64,000 nucleotides of DNA from JAOSJT01 sp035362335 (GCA_035362335.1 DAOSDL010000011.1:1-64000), one strand, 5' to 3'; positions 50,992 through 60,764 are shown, numbered from the stretch's first letter. A program made the numbers and translations. Notes: generated by a model not told the origin, from the letters alone.

Positions 50992-53130
50992 ATGACCTTT
51001 CTCAATCCCCTGTATCTCATCGCGCTCGCCGCGGCTTCCATACCCATCATTCTGCACCTGCTCAACCTGCGCAAGTCCAGGGTGATCGAGTTCAGCACGC
51101 TCGCGTTTCTCAAAGAATTGCAGCGCAGCAAAATCCGCAAACTCAAGCTTCGGCAATGGCTGTTGCTCGCCCTGCGCACGCTCATCATCATTTTCGTGGT
51201 GCTGGCCTTCACACGCCCGGCCTTGCGCAGCTCGTTCGGTTTCCTGCCCGGCACCGCGGCACGCAGTTCGGTGGTGATCATTCTGGATAATTCGCTCAGC
51301 ACCCTCGTGTCGGATACACACGGTCAGGTGATAAAGCAGGCACGCCAGAAGGCGCATGACATTGTGAATCTGCTCGAAGCCGGCGACGAAGCTGTGCTGC
51401 TGCGCACGAGTGATGCGAGCATGGGATCGGCCGCTTTCACCGAGGCGCTCAACGCGCTGCATCAGGATATCGACGAAACCGAAGCACTGCCCATTCGCGG
51501 CGACTATCGCGACGCGCTTGCAGCTGCCGCAGCCTTGCTTGGCGAAAGCGACAATTTCAACAAGGAAGTGTACATCATCACGGATCGGCAGCGCAGTCAG
51601 CTCGCGCTGGATGCCGGAAGCGGTAAGCAAGCGCTGTTCGACAAGGCCGTGCGCGTGTTCGTGCTGCCACTGGGCGACGAGGCGCCGGGAAATGCCGCCA
51701 TTACCGAAGCCGATGTGCGTAGCTCCGTGCTCGAAGCAGGGAAACCCGTCTCCATTCGCGCTGTGGTGAGCAATCAATCCGAAAGCCCCCTGAGCGATGC
51801 CATGGTGTCGGTGTTTCTCAATGGCGAACGAGTGACACAACAGACCGTGGATGTGCCGGCGGGCGGGCGCAGCGAAATCGAGCTGAACGTGGTTCCGAAA
51901 CAGCGCGGCCTGGTTCACGGCATGGTGGAACTGGAGGACGATGCCCTGCCCGAAGACAATCGCCGCTATTTCGCCTTCACCATTCCCGAAAATATCCGCG
52001 TGCTGCTCGGACCCTCCACCGGCCGCGATGCGAAAATTCTCTCGCTGGCACTCGATCCCCTCGGTTCAACGGATTCGCTGGCGCGCAATTTTATCATCGA
52101 AAGCATGGACCGCAATCGCATCGCAGCGGCGAACCTCTCCCGCTACGATGTGGTGGTGCTCACCGGAGCGCGCGATTTGCCGCAAGCCTTCGTGCAGCGG
52201 CTCGCCTCGCGGGTGCGCAGTGGCGGCAGCGCTCTGCTGTTTCCCGATGCGGACGGCAATGTCGAGGCCTTCAGCAACACTCTGCTCCCCGCATTGGGAT
52301 TGCCCCGACCGGCGGGCGTGCAGGGCGAACTTGCGGCGTCGAACAGTTTCACCAGCTTCGGTCGCATCGACTTCGATCACCCGCTGTTCCAGGGAATGTT
52401 CGAACGCCGCGAGGACGGCTCGATGCCGGAGGTGGAATCGCCGCGTGTGCTCTATTCCGTGCGACTGCGTGGTGACGAACGCGCGCGTGAAGTGATCGGA
52501 ACACGCTCGGGCGACGCTTTCGTACTCGATGCCTCTGTGGGAAGCGGCAAGGTGATGGCGTTCGCAGTTGCGGCGGACTTGCAGTGGTCGGATTTTCCTT
52601 TCAAAGGACTGTTCCTGCCGTTGATCAACCGCTCGATGTACTATCTTTCCTCACACGACGATCTCACGCTGAGCATGCTCGCCGGCGAAACGCGCGAATG
52701 GACGCTGAGCAGCGGCGCCACGGATGCGCTGTACGAACTTCGCGCTCCCGACGGCAGCGTACAACGTATCGCTCCGAAATCCCTGCCTTCTGGACTGGTG
52801 TTCCCCATCGAAGCACCGCGACTCACCGGTGTGTACACACTCAATGCGGGCGACCGCGTCCTCACGGGTATCGTGGTCAACAGTGACGCGCGCGAAGCCG
52901 ACCTCGAACATGGCTCGGCCGAGGATCTCGCCGCGTACCTGGCACATTTCGGCATTGCGAACGCCACCGTGCTCGCACGCGACGTCAGCGTGCAACAAGC
53001 CATCACCGAGGTGCGCTTCGGTGTGGAATTATGGAAATACATGCTCATGCTCGCCATTGTGTGCGCACTCATCGAAATGATTGTGGCGCGCGACAGCAAG
53101 CGCGCACTGCTTCCCCAGGAATCCGCATGA
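50992..53130 (+). CDS. BatA-domain VWA-like membrane protein
   Basis: This 712-residue protein has the BatA N-terminal signature: MTFLNPLYLIALAAASIPII and LHLLNLRKSRVIEFSTLAFL. A second membrane helix (LLLALRTLIIIFVVLAFTRP, ~56-75) leads to a VWA-like domain beginning VVIILDNSLSTLVSD (~91-105), with an altered MIDAS (DNSLS). A CARDB/Ig-like region, a glutamine-amidotransferase-like domain (VVVLTGARDLPQAFVQRLAS) and a last transmembrane helix (YMLMLAIVCALIEMIVA) follow. BatA-type proteins often work with MoxR ATPases in aerotolerance or envelope assembly, but no MoxR gene is nearby. The ATG at 50992 matches the family start. It overlaps hflX by 4 nt. Confidence 0.88.
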   Translation: MTFLNPLYLIALAAASIPIILHLLNLRKSRVIEFSTLAFLKELQRSKIRKLKLRQWLLLALRTLIIIFVVLAFTRPALRSSFGFLPGTAARSSVVIILDNSLSTLVSDTHGQVIKQARQKAHDIVNLLEAGDEAVLLRTSDASMGSAAFTEALNALHQDIDETEALPIRGDYRDALAAAAALLGESDNFNKEVYIITDRQRSQLALDAGSGKQALFDKAVRVFVLPLGDEAPGNAAITEADVRSSVLEAGKPVSIRAVVSNQSESPLSDAMVSVFLNGERVTQQTVDVPAGGRSEIELNVVPKQRGLVHGMVELEDDALPEDNRRYFAFTIPENIRVLLGPSTGRDAKILSLALDPLGSTDSLARNFIIESMDRNRIAAANLSRYDVVVLTGARDLPQAFVQRLASRVRSGGSALLFPDADGNVEAFSNTLLPALGLPRPAGVQGELAASNSFTSFGRIDFDHPLFQGMFERREDGSMPEVESPRVLYSVRLRGDERAREVIGTRSGDAFVLDASVGSGKVMAFAVAADLQWSDFPFKGLFLPLINRSMYYLSSHDDLTLSMLAGETREWTLSSGATDALYELRAPDGSVQRIAPKSLPSGLVFPIEAPRLTGVYTLNAGDRVLTGIVVNSDAREADLEHGSAEDLAAYLAHFGIANATVLARDVSVQQAITEVRFGVELWKYMLMLAIVCALIEMIVARDSKRALLPQESA

Positions 53131-54596
53131 TAGAACAACACCTTCCCGACTCCGACGAACGCCTCGATGACTTCGAAGATGAAATCGAAGACGTCGATCC
53201 GCACGATCCCGAAGATGCGGACGACGATCCGTACGATGAAACCGAGCCGGATGAGGATAACGACGACAATTGGGAGGAAGCTCTCGACGATGTAGAAGAG
53301 GAGGAGGAACCCCGCGAGCGTCTCCACGCCACCGCGCGTGAGCAGGAGCGCGTTATTCTCGTGGGAGTGCCACGGCCCCCGTCGCTGCAGCGTTTCGAAA
53401 CCGACGAGCATCTCGAGGAGCTGGAATTGCTCACCGAAACCGCCGGTGCGCTGGTTTTGGAAAAGGTGTTCCAGAACAGAAGCAGCATCAGCGCCAGTAC
53501 GTTTATCGGCAAAGGCAAAGCCGAGTATATCGCCCAGCGCTGCGAAGATCTCAATGTGCAGACGGTGATTTTCGACGACGACCTCTCGCCAGTGCAACAG
53601 CGCAATCTCGAGCGCATGCTCAATCGCAAGGTTATCGACCGCACCACGCTCATTCTCGACATTTTTGCGCTTCATGCGCGCAGCAACACCGCGCGTACGC
53701 AGGTGGAACTTGCACAGCTTGAATACATGCTGCCGCGACTCACCCGTATGTGGACGCATCTCTCCAAGCAATACGGCGGCATTGGTACCAAGGGCCCAGG
53801 CGAAACACAGATCGAAACCGACCGCCGCATGCTGCGCACGCGTATCGCGCATTTGAAAGAAAAACTCCGCCGCATCGACAGGCAGCGCGCCACGCAGCGA
53901 AAATCCCGCAACGACATCCCGCGTGTCTCGTTGGTGGGCTACACCAACGTGGGAAAATCCACACTGCTCAACACGCTCACCGGTGCGGATGTGCTGGTGG
54001 AGGACAAGCTCTTCGCCACGCTCGACTCCACTGTGCGTGCCGTGGATGTGGAGGGACGGACGCTGCTGCTGTCCGACACGGTGGGATTTATCCGCAAACT
54101 TCCAACACGTCTTGTGGCGTCCTTCAAAAGCACGCTCGATGAAGTCACGGAGGCGGATATCATTCTCCACGTTGTGGATATCGCGCACCCGCAATTCCGC
54201 GAACAGATCGAAGTCGTTCGCGAAACACTCAAGGATTTGGGCGCCGACGACAAGCCCACGGTCATGGTGTTCAATAAAATCGACCGCCTCGAAGCACCCG
54301 GCACCATGGCCGGTTTGAAAGGGCAGTATCCGCTCAGCGTCTTCCTTTCCGCGGCACGCGGCATCAATTTGGGCGAACTCCGTTCCGTACTGCTCGAACT
54401 GATCGAGGAGCGACATCGCGAGCAGACGTTCGAGCTTCGTCCGCCCGATTTCAAGATCAGCGCGGAGTTTCACCGCTCCGCACGCATCCTGGAGGAAATC
54501 TTCGAGGAGGATCGCATCGTCATACGTTGCGTAATTCCGCCGGATGCGGAACAACGGTTGCTGCACCGCTATCCCGGCATAGTTTCGCGCATCTAG
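53127..54596 (+). CDS. hflX: Ribosome-associated GTPase HflX with acidic N-terminal extension
   Basis: HflX splits stalled 70S ribosomes, especially under heat stress. The 489-residue protein has the HflX N-terminal domain (ILVGVPRPPSLQRFETDEHL then ELLTETAGALVLEKVFQNR, ~72-115), the coiled linker, and the GTPase domain with GPGETQIETDRRMLRTRI, the P-loop VGYTNVGKSTLLNTL (~269-283), DTVGFI and VFNKIDR. The first ~65 residues are unusual: more than half are Asp or Glu, with no similarity to the family. The ATG at 53127 overlaps the stop of the BatA-type gene (ATGA), so the extension is probably translated, though an internal start is conceivable. Confidence 0.94.
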   Translation: MIEQHLPDSDERLDDFEDEIEDVDPHDPEDADDDPYDETEPDEDNDDNWEEALDDVEEEEEPRERLHATAREQERVILVGVPRPPSLQRFETDEHLEELELLTETAGALVLEKVFQNRSSISASTFIGKGKAEYIAQRCEDLNVQTVIFDDDLSPVQQRNLERMLNRKVIDRTTLILDIFALHARSNTARTQVELAQLEYMLPRLTRMWTHLSKQYGGIGTKGPGETQIETDRRMLRTRIAHLKEKLRRIDRQRATQRKSRNDIPRVSLVGYTNVGKSTLLNTLTGADVLVEDKLFATLDSTVRAVDVEGRTLLLSDTVGFIRKLPTRLVASFKSTLDEVTEADIILHVVDIAHPQFREQIEVVRETLKDLGADDKPTVMVFNKIDRLEAPGTMAGLKGQYPLSVFLSAARGINLGELRSVLLELIEERHREQTFELRPPDFKISAEFHRSARILEEIFEEDRIVIRCVIPPDAEQRLLHRYPGIVSRI

Positions 54597-54860
54597 CTCC
54601 GCCGATTTCCCATCGCAACGGGTACGGAGCCACCTCGCCGCGACGCGGGATAATCGCGCATTCAATTTTTTCACTGATACCACCACTGGCTGCATTGCAA
54701 CCCGCGTTGCACCAGCACGTATGTACCGCATGATTTCGTGGCGACGACAGTGTTCTATGTATGCGGTGCCGCTCTTCATTATCAGCGTGGGAAGTTCGAT
54801 ATTGCACCGCGGATCCATTGCGTCCTGATATTCAGATCATTCCGTCCGGAGAGAGAGTTC

Positions 54861-57119
54861 ATGCCTCTGCGCTATCGTTTGCTGTTGTGTTTTCTGCTCA
54901 TCCTTTCCCCAACGGCGCTGCATGCGCAGGGAGTGATATCCGGCATCGTGCAGGAAACGGGGAAAGGCGAAGTCATCATCGGTGCCAATGTGATTGTCGT
55001 GGGACTTGGTCATGGAGCCGCCACGAATCGCTACGGGTTTTTCGCCATCAGCGGCATTCCCGCCGGCACGCATGAGCTGCGCGTTTCCGCCGTGGGCTAT
55101 GCCACGAAAAGCATACGCGTGACTGTGAGTGACAACACCCCCGTGCCGCGGCAATTGATCGAGCTGGATGAGGCGGTGATTGAATTGGGCGAAGTGAGCA
55201 TCGAAGCAGAGCGCCGCAACCTCGAGGCCACGCGCGTGAGCACCGTGGATGTGCCGGTGGAGCAAATCCTTCGCATCCCGTCGCTGGGCGGCGAAGTGGA
55301 CATTTTCCGCGCGCTGCAGCTGCTGCCCGGCGTAAAAGCGGCATCCGAGCTGTCGAGCGGACTGTACATTCGCGGAGGTAGTCCCGATCAGAATCTGATC
55401 TTGCTTGATCGCATGGTGCTGTACAATCCGATGCATCTCGGCGGCTTTCTCAGCACCTTCAATGCTGATGCCATCAACAATGTAACCTTGATCAAAGGGG
55501 CCATGCCGGCGGAGTACGGCGGTCGTCTTTCGTCGGTGGTGGATATCACCATGCGCGAAGGCAGCCGCGATCGCGTGCACGTGCAGGGAGGCGTGAGCAT
55601 GATCGATTCGCGTTTGACGGTGGACGGTCCAATAAACGATGATATCACCTTCATGATTTCCGGCCGCCGCGTGTACATCGACTGGCTGGTGGAGGCGTTT
55701 TCCGATGAGGCGCTGAATTATTACTTCTACGATTTTGTGGCAAAAACCAACATCCGCCTGGGCGACCGCGATCGTCTCTTTTTCTCGGGATTTTTCGGGC
55801 GTGACGTCATGGGCGGCGGCGATGCGGATGAAACCGACGATGTGGTGTCGTGGGGCAACAGTTCGGGTAATTTGCGCTGGACGCATATTTTCGGCGACAA
55901 ATTGTTCTCCAATGTTTCCTTCGTCGTGAGCGATTACTTTTTCGGCGCGGAAGTGGAGGAATGGGACAAGCGCCGTTTCAAATCAGAGTCCGGTATTTTC
56001 GATTACAGTTTGCGGGCCGAAGCGGAGTACTATCACTCGCGCGACCATTTATTCAAGGCCGGCGTGGAAGCCACCCTGCACACGTTCAAGGCCGAGGCCT
56101 CGCATGTGTCCAGCGAGTTTTTCGATTTCAACGAATATTTGCCGACGCATCGCGGCACGGATATATCGCTCTTCGCGCAAGACGAATGGAAGTACAACGA
56201 GCGCCTGACCTTGCAGCTCGGCGGCCGGGCGTTTTACTTCGATCGCGGTAAATACTTTCGCCTCGAGCCGCGCCTGGCCGCGTTTTACAAGCTCGATGAA
56301 TACACCACGTTGAAAGGTGCCTTTATCGGGGCGAACCAATTCCTGCATCTCGTGGCGCGCACCGATTTGTCGCTGCCCACGGACATGTGGTTTCCCTCCA
56401 CCTCCGCGCTTCCGCCCGCATGGGGCTTGCAGTACGTGCTCGGAGCCAGCCGCGATTTTGCCGAGGGCGCCTACAGCGCCTCCATCGAGGGGTATTATCG
56501 CAACATGCAAAATGTCCTCGAATTCAAGGACAATGCCATGTTCTCGATTTTCGCTCCTGTGGAGGGTGAACTCACGCGCGGCGATGGCGAAGCGTACGGT
56601 GTGGAGGTGTTCGTGCAGAAGCGCAAGGGCAGCTTCACCGGTTGGTTGGGCTACACGCTGTCCTGGGCGAACAGAACGTTTCCCGAACTCAACGAGGGCC
56701 GCAGTTTCCCGCCGCGCTACGATCGCCGTCACGACGCATCCATCGTGTTGAATTACACGCTCGGTGAGAGTTGGGATTTCACCGCCACCTGGGTATACGG
56801 CACCGGTCAGGCCTTCACCTTCCCTGTGGCACAGTATTCGCTGGGTGATTGGGGCAATCCCATGTTTTATTACAGCGAGAAAAATGGCTACCGCCTGCCC
56901 GCGTATCATCGTCTGGATCTGAATTTCAGCCACAAGTTTTCCTGGTTCGGCTGGGCCTGGCGTGCAAGCATCAACGTGTACAACGCGTACAATCGCATGA
57001 ATCCCTTCTCGCGCTATCTGGAGTACGATTACGCACCGAATGGCGAAAGTACCTGGAAACTCAAGCAAGTCACGCTGTTTCCCATTCTCCCCACCTTCGG
57101 CATCAGCTTTGCGTTTTGA
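54861..57119 (+). CDS. TonB-dependent outer-membrane receptor with carboxypeptidase-like domain
   Basis: This 752-residue protein has a signal peptide (MPLRYRLLLCFLLILSPTAL, cleaved near LHAQ). A CarboxypepD-like regulatory domain (~25-105, ISGIVQETGKGEVIIGANVI) is followed by a plug (~130-240) with GLYIRGGSPDQNLILLDRMV and LIKGAMPAEYGGRLSSVVDI. The beta barrel has a terminal aromatic residue (TFGISFAF). It imports an unknown ligand using TonB energy. The plug signature and the following lipoprotein genes match the receptor plus DUF4249-type uptake systems of Bacteroidota rather than SusC/SusD. GGAGAG precedes the ATG at 54861. Its 3' end overlaps the next gene by 11 nt. Confidence 0.92.
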   Translation: MPLRYRLLLCFLLILSPTALHAQGVISGIVQETGKGEVIIGANVIVVGLGHGAATNRYGFFAISGIPAGTHELRVSAVGYATKSIRVTVSDNTPVPRQLIELDEAVIELGEVSIEAERRNLEATRVSTVDVPVEQILRIPSLGGEVDIFRALQLLPGVKAASELSSGLYIRGGSPDQNLILLDRMVLYNPMHLGGFLSTFNADAINNVTLIKGAMPAEYGGRLSSVVDITMREGSRDRVHVQGGVSMIDSRLTVDGPINDDITFMISGRRVYIDWLVEAFSDEALNYYFYDFVAKTNIRLGDRDRLFFSGFFGRDVMGGGDADETDDVVSWGNSSGNLRWTHIFGDKLFSNVSFVVSDYFFGAEVEEWDKRRFKSESGIFDYSLRAEAEYYHSRDHLFKAGVEATLHTFKAEASHVSSEFFDFNEYLPTHRGTDISLFAQDEWKYNERLTLQLGGRAFYFDRGKYFRLEPRLAAFYKLDEYTTLKGAFIGANQFLHLVARTDLSLPTDMWFPSTSALPPAWGLQYVLGASRDFAEGAYSASIEGYYRNMQNVLEFKDNAMFSIFAPVEGELTRGDGEAYGVEVFVQKRKGSFTGWLGYTLSWANRTFPELNEGRSFPPRYDRRHDASIVLNYTLGESWDFTATWVYGTGQAFTFPVAQYSLGDWGNPMFYYSEKNGYRLPAYHRLDLNFSHKFSWFGWAWRASINVYNAYNRMNPFSRYLEYDYAPNGESTWKLKQVTLFPILPTFGISFAF

Positions 57120-57951
57120 CTTTCGTCATATCGCTTGCACTCTGCTGCTCGCGGGCGCACCCGCGTGCGAACAGACCATCTCCGATTTCGATGTGCCAGA
57201 GCACAAGGAGCAACTGGTTGCCGTGGCTTTCGTCAGCCTCGAGGGCGATTCGATGTATACCAGCTGCTCGGTTTCGCGAACTCTTCCCTTGTCCACTCCC
57301 TATCGCACCGAGTTGGCATCGATACGCAACGCAACAGTGACCCTGCACTACGGTACAACGGTTGATACCATACCCTTTACCGCTGGCGGGCTCGCGCTGG
57401 GAGCGGAGGAGTATTACGCCTATCAGCTCGCGCAGCCGCGCAGCGACGCTTCCTCGCTGCGGCTGGAAGTGCGTCACGAGGGAAGAAACGTCATGGGGCA
57501 GCTCGATATACCCCGGACGCCATTGTCTTTTGATAGTGTTGCTCTGGAAGTGGAGAACAAATCCGCTTGGCCACGCTATTACTTCCGCTATGCAATGCCA
57601 GTCGGAGTACAGCAGCGCCGGTATTTTTGCACGCTGCAATTCCAGTCGGCGTGGACGTCGGAGTGGATTTCGCATGTCACGCGGGAAATCATCATCCCGG
57701 CCGGAACGGGCGGTGAAGTGTTCACCGGACGCTTCGAAATTCCGCAATGGTTCGATCCCGATTATCCATGGCGGTATCACCTGGTTGCGGTGACGGATTC
57801 ATACGACGAAATCTTTACCGCCATTGTTGACAGATACAGCAGTGGCGGCCCCTTCGAACCCACGCCGAAGAATCCCCGCTTTAATATGATCGGCGACGGC
57901 TTCGGCTTTTTCACAGTTTCCATTACTGGTGAACATCACAAATTCTTGTAA
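57109..57951 (+). CDS. DUF4249-like lipoprotein, first copy
   Basis: The protein has 280 residues from the TTG at 57109, which gives the lipoprotein signal MRFDFRHIACTLLLAGAPAC; the ATG at 57040 is an alternative that overlaps the receptor by 80 nt. The mature protein is beta-rich and shares several motifs with the next gene: EHxEQLV, DSMxTxCxVSxTxPL, FEPxxKNPRFNxxGDGxGFF and others. DUF4249-type lipoproteins in Bacteroidota are usually encoded next to TonB receptors and may act as surface-exposed substrate-binding partners. Overlap with the receptor gene suggests coupled translation. The substrate is unknown. Confidence 0.8.
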   Translation: MRFDFRHIACTLLLAGAPACEQTISDFDVPEHKEQLVAVAFVSLEGDSMYTSCSVSRTLPLSTPYRTELASIRNATVTLHYGTTVDTIPFTAGGLALGAEEYYAYQLAQPRSDASSLRLEVRHEGRNVMGQLDIPRTPLSFDSVALEVENKSAWPRYYFRYAMPVGVQQRRYFCTLQFQSAWTSEWISHVTREIIIPAGTGGEVFTGRFEIPQWFDPDYPWRYHLVAVTDSYDEIFTAIVDRYSSGGPFEPTPKNPRFNMIGDGFGFFTVSITGEHHKFL

Positions 57952-57960
57952 ACGAACGCC

Positions 57961-58794
57961 ATGCGATACATCGTCTTACTTCTCCCGCTATTCCTTCTCG
58001 CTTGCGAGCAAGACGTTTCCAATCCCGATTGGCCCGAGCACGAGGAGAAACTCGTGGTGACCGGTTTCGTGCGTCTGCAGAACGATTCCATGTTCACCTA
58101 CTGCCGTGTTTCCCACACGATGCCGCTCGGAGTACCGTATCGCGACGAGGATGCCATCATCAACAATGCCGATATCCTGCTTCGACATGACAATGGCGCG
58201 TTGCCGGTACCGTATCATCCGACCGCATCGAACAATCCCTGGGTGACGTCATTTAATTACACTGCTGTCAACTCTCGTCCGTTGAGCGAGGTGTTTCAGA
58301 TTTCAGTGCGTTCCGGGCAGCATCAGGCCTTCGCGTATCAATCCATACCCGACGCGCCGTTGCGCTTCGAGAGTGTTGCGCTTGAAACGAGCCCGACAGA
58401 AAGCTGGATGCAACAGTTGCGTTATACCATACGCCTGCCGGAGCAACCCGTGGATTACGTGTGCGTATTTGAAATTCGTCCACTGGGCAGCGTGGAATGG
58501 ATTGAATACATGACGGTCGACCTGAACATCCCACGGGACGCATTCGGCCGAACGTTTAGCGGTACACAGCGTGTCTACTTCGATCCAATGGCCATCATCT
58601 GGTCCAAGCGTTACCGGCTTATCGCCGCTTCGCCTGAATACCGCGAGTACAACACCGCTGTCGCCAACGGTCGCTGGGGTTCGGGTGGCGATCCGTTCGA
58701 GCCCGACAGCAAAAATCCCCGCTTCAATGTCACCGGCGATGGAATCGGGTTTTTCTGGGTGGAGCTTGTTGGCGAACCGATCGCGATTCCATAG
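57961..58794 (+). CDS. DUF4249-like lipoprotein, second copy
   Basis: This 277-residue paralogue of the preceding protein starts 9 nt after it. It has a clear lipoprotein signal (MRYIVLLLPLFLLAC, Cys at 15). It has the same pattern: PEHEEKLVVTGFVRLQNDSM, SHTMPLGVPYRDE and FEPDSKNPRFNVTGDGIGFF. The pair probably arose by tandem duplication and then diverged. Together with the TonB receptor they may form one outer-membrane uptake complex with two binding lipoproteins. No sorting domain is visible. Confidence 0.82.
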   Translation: MRYIVLLLPLFLLACEQDVSNPDWPEHEEKLVVTGFVRLQNDSMFTYCRVSHTMPLGVPYRDEDAIINNADILLRHDNGALPVPYHPTASNNPWVTSFNYTAVNSRPLSEVFQISVRSGQHQAFAYQSIPDAPLRFESVALETSPTESWMQQLRYTIRLPEQPVDYVCVFEIRPLGSVEWIEYMTVDLNIPRDAFGRTFSGTQRVYFDPMAIIWSKRYRLIAASPEYREYNTAVANGRWGSGGDPFEPDSKNPRFNVTGDGIGFFWVELVGEPIAIP

Positions 58795-58919
58795 CAACCG
58801 CGCGTGATGTCGTTGCGTTGTGCACTCGGCATCGTGCGACATTCGCGGCCTGAGATCAACACGCGCGCAGCTTATGCGGCACAGGTTTCGGCGAAATTTG
58901 GATATGTTGCAGTACGACA

Positions 58920-58937
58920 CCATCCCGGCCGGGATGG
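58920..58937 (+). promoter_or_regulatory. Perfect 18-bp palindrome upstream of rsmI
   Basis: CCATCCCGGCCGGGATGG is a perfect palindrome 30 nt before the TTG start of rsmI. It could be an operator or the stem of an RNA hairpin. There is no T-run. Confidence 0.45.
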
Positions 58938-58967
58938 ATTTCCGCGGACCAGCACGGATTTCCGTAT

Positions 58968-59759
58968 TTGAGCACATCGCACGAGCGCCCCGAACCCGCG
59001 GCATCCACGCTCTATGTGGTATCCACTCCCATCGGCAACATGGACGACATCACGTTGCGCGCGTTGCGCATTCTGCGCGATGTGGATCTGATCGCCGCCG
59101 AAGACACGCGCAGCACCGGTAATCTGCTTCGGCATCATGGCATCGCCACACCCTGCCTGAGCTATTTCAGCCACAACGAACGCCGCCGCATTCCGCAACT
59201 GCTGGAGCATTTGCGCGAGGGAAAGTCGCTCGCCGTGGTTTCCGACGCTGGCACGCCAGGTCTGTCCGATCCCGCTGCCCTGCTGATCGCCGCGGTCATC
59301 GCGGAGGGCTTCGAAGTCATTCCCATTCCGGGTGCCTCCGCCGCCCTGGCGGCCTTGGTGGCGAGCGGCTTGCGCATGGACCGATTTTATTTCGAGGGCT
59401 TTCTGCCCATTAAAAAACGGCGACAGACGCGTCTCCGCGCACTGGCAAGCGAGCAACGCAGCATCGTTCTCTACGAGAGCGTACACCGCCTGCTCAAAAC
59501 CCTGCGTGAATTGCGCGAGCATCTGGGCGAACGACGCATTTCCGTATCGCGGGAAATCACGAAAAAATTCGAGCACACGACGCGAGGCAGCATTTCGGAA
59601 GTACTGGCACATTTCGAGGAGTACGCGCCACGCGGTGAATTCGTCATCGTGGTTGAGGGCCTGGATCGGGACGCTGAGACGGAGGAGCACGACGCGCCGG
59701 ATAGCGCCCCGCAAGCCGACCGGATGCTCGCAGGAGAGGACAACGACGCCGGTGATTAG
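58968..59759 (+). CDS. rsmI: 16S rRNA 2'-O-methyltransferase RsmI (C1402)
   Basis: RsmI methylates the 2'-O position of C1402 in 16S rRNA. The 263 residues show the tetrapyrrole-methylase-like fold: LYVVSTPIGNMDDITLRAL (residues ~15-33), AAEDTRSTGNLLRHHG, VVSDAGTPGLSDPAALLIAA and IPIPGASAALAALVASGL, then FYFEGFLPIKKRRQ and RSIVLYESVHRLLKTL. The C-terminal ~30 residues are acidic and not conserved. No in-frame ATG lies upstream near the conserved core, so the TTG at 58968 is used as start, giving MSTSHERPEPAAST. Confidence 0.95.
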   Translation: MSTSHERPEPAASTLYVVSTPIGNMDDITLRALRILRDVDLIAAEDTRSTGNLLRHHGIATPCLSYFSHNERRRIPQLLEHLREGKSLAVVSDAGTPGLSDPAALLIAAVIAEGFEVIPIPGASAALAALVASGLRMDRFYFEGFLPIKKRRQTRLRALASEQRSIVLYESVHRLLKTLRELREHLGERRISVSREITKKFEHTTRGSISEVLAHFEEYAPRGEFVIVVEGLDRDAETEEHDAPDSAPQADRMLAGEDNDAGD

Positions 59760-59982
59760 CGCTCCACGGCTTAGGCGTCCTGCCGCCACGTCGATTCGAC
59801 ATCCTGCGCCGGCAAGTGTACGCTGATGGACCTATGAATGCAACGGCATGCGCGTGCTACCGCAGCATTGGCGGGCGCGAATGTTCGCGGCTTGTCTTTG
59901 TCGAGGCATTATCCCACCTTGCCACACGGAAGAGCCGTTACCGTTTTTGACAACCACTCACGATTGACTTCGAGGAATTTCC

Positions 59983-60594
59983 ATGGCGTTCCCACCGCCG
60001 TTTTATCGTTGGCGTCCGCATCCCTGGCACGGCCTGGATGTGGGCCTGCAGCCACCCACGCTCGTTCACGCCTATATCGAGATCACGCCCTTCGACATGG
60101 TGAAATACGAACTGGATAAAGTCACGGGGTATTTGCATGTGGACCGGCCCCAGCGCTCGTCCGCGCTGCCACCCACGCTGTATGGTTTCATACCGCGCAC
60201 GTATTGCGGTCCGCGCGTGGGCGCATTGATGCCCGGCGCAAAAAAGGGAGACGGCGATCCTCTGGATATCTGCGTGCTCAGCGAACGTCCCATCAATCGC
60301 TCCGATGTGGTGTTGCAAGTGCGTGTGGTCGGCGGATTGCCCATGCTGGACAATGGCGAAGCGGATGATAAAATTATCGCCGTGCTGAACAAGGATTATT
60401 TCTGGGCCGATGTGCACGACATCACCGAGCTGCCGCAAGTCATGGTCGAGCGCCTGCGCCACTATTTCAGCACCTACAAGCTTGTCCCGGGCGAACAGCA
60501 CAACGTGCAGATCGAAGGGTGCTACGGCCGCGAGCATGCGGAGTCGGTAATACGCGCCGCCATGGAGGACTATCAGGAAGAGTACGGCGGCTGA
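59983..60594 (+). CDS. ppa: Inorganic pyrophosphatase, family I
   Basis: It hydrolyses pyrophosphate to phosphate, pulling biosynthetic reactions forward. The 203 residues fit the soluble type I enzyme. The catalytic signature KKGDGDPLDICVL (~87-99) holds the metal-binding aspartates. Other conserved stretches are VKYELDKVTGYLHVDRP, LYGFIPRTYCG and DKIIAVLNKDYFWADVHDIT. GAGGAATTTCC precedes the ATG at 59983. The gene is separated from rsmI by 223 bp with no other features, so it likely has its own promoter. Confidence 0.95.
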   Translation: MAFPPPFYRWRPHPWHGLDVGLQPPTLVHAYIEITPFDMVKYELDKVTGYLHVDRPQRSSALPPTLYGFIPRTYCGPRVGALMPGAKKGDGDPLDICVLSERPINRSDVVLQVRVVGGLPMLDNGEADDKIIAVLNKDYFWADVHDITELPQVMVERLRHYFSTYKLVPGEQHNVQIEGCYGREHAESVIRAAMEDYQEEYGG

Positions 60595-60764
60595 GTCAGT
60601 GCTTGACGCCGCGTCTCGTCCTGGTGTGATGAATACGCGCTGAATCGAGTTGAAGCGTCGTTTGCATTCACGGCGGCGCAACGCGTTGGCCAGGCAACTC
60701 CACGGGATGTTTGCCCGCGACGAGCCCCGGCGGCAACAACATATTTACAATGTGTTCCGCGATC

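Noticed and set aside
50181..51290. 369-codon ORF with a 28-residue repeat, and its antisense counterpart of 184 codons
   Set aside because: Both come from the 84-bp repeats; no ribosome binding site or non-repeat domain supports them.
52641..54818. 725-codon minus-strand ORF over the BatA gene and hflX
   Set aside because: It is a shadow of two certain genes on the plus strand.
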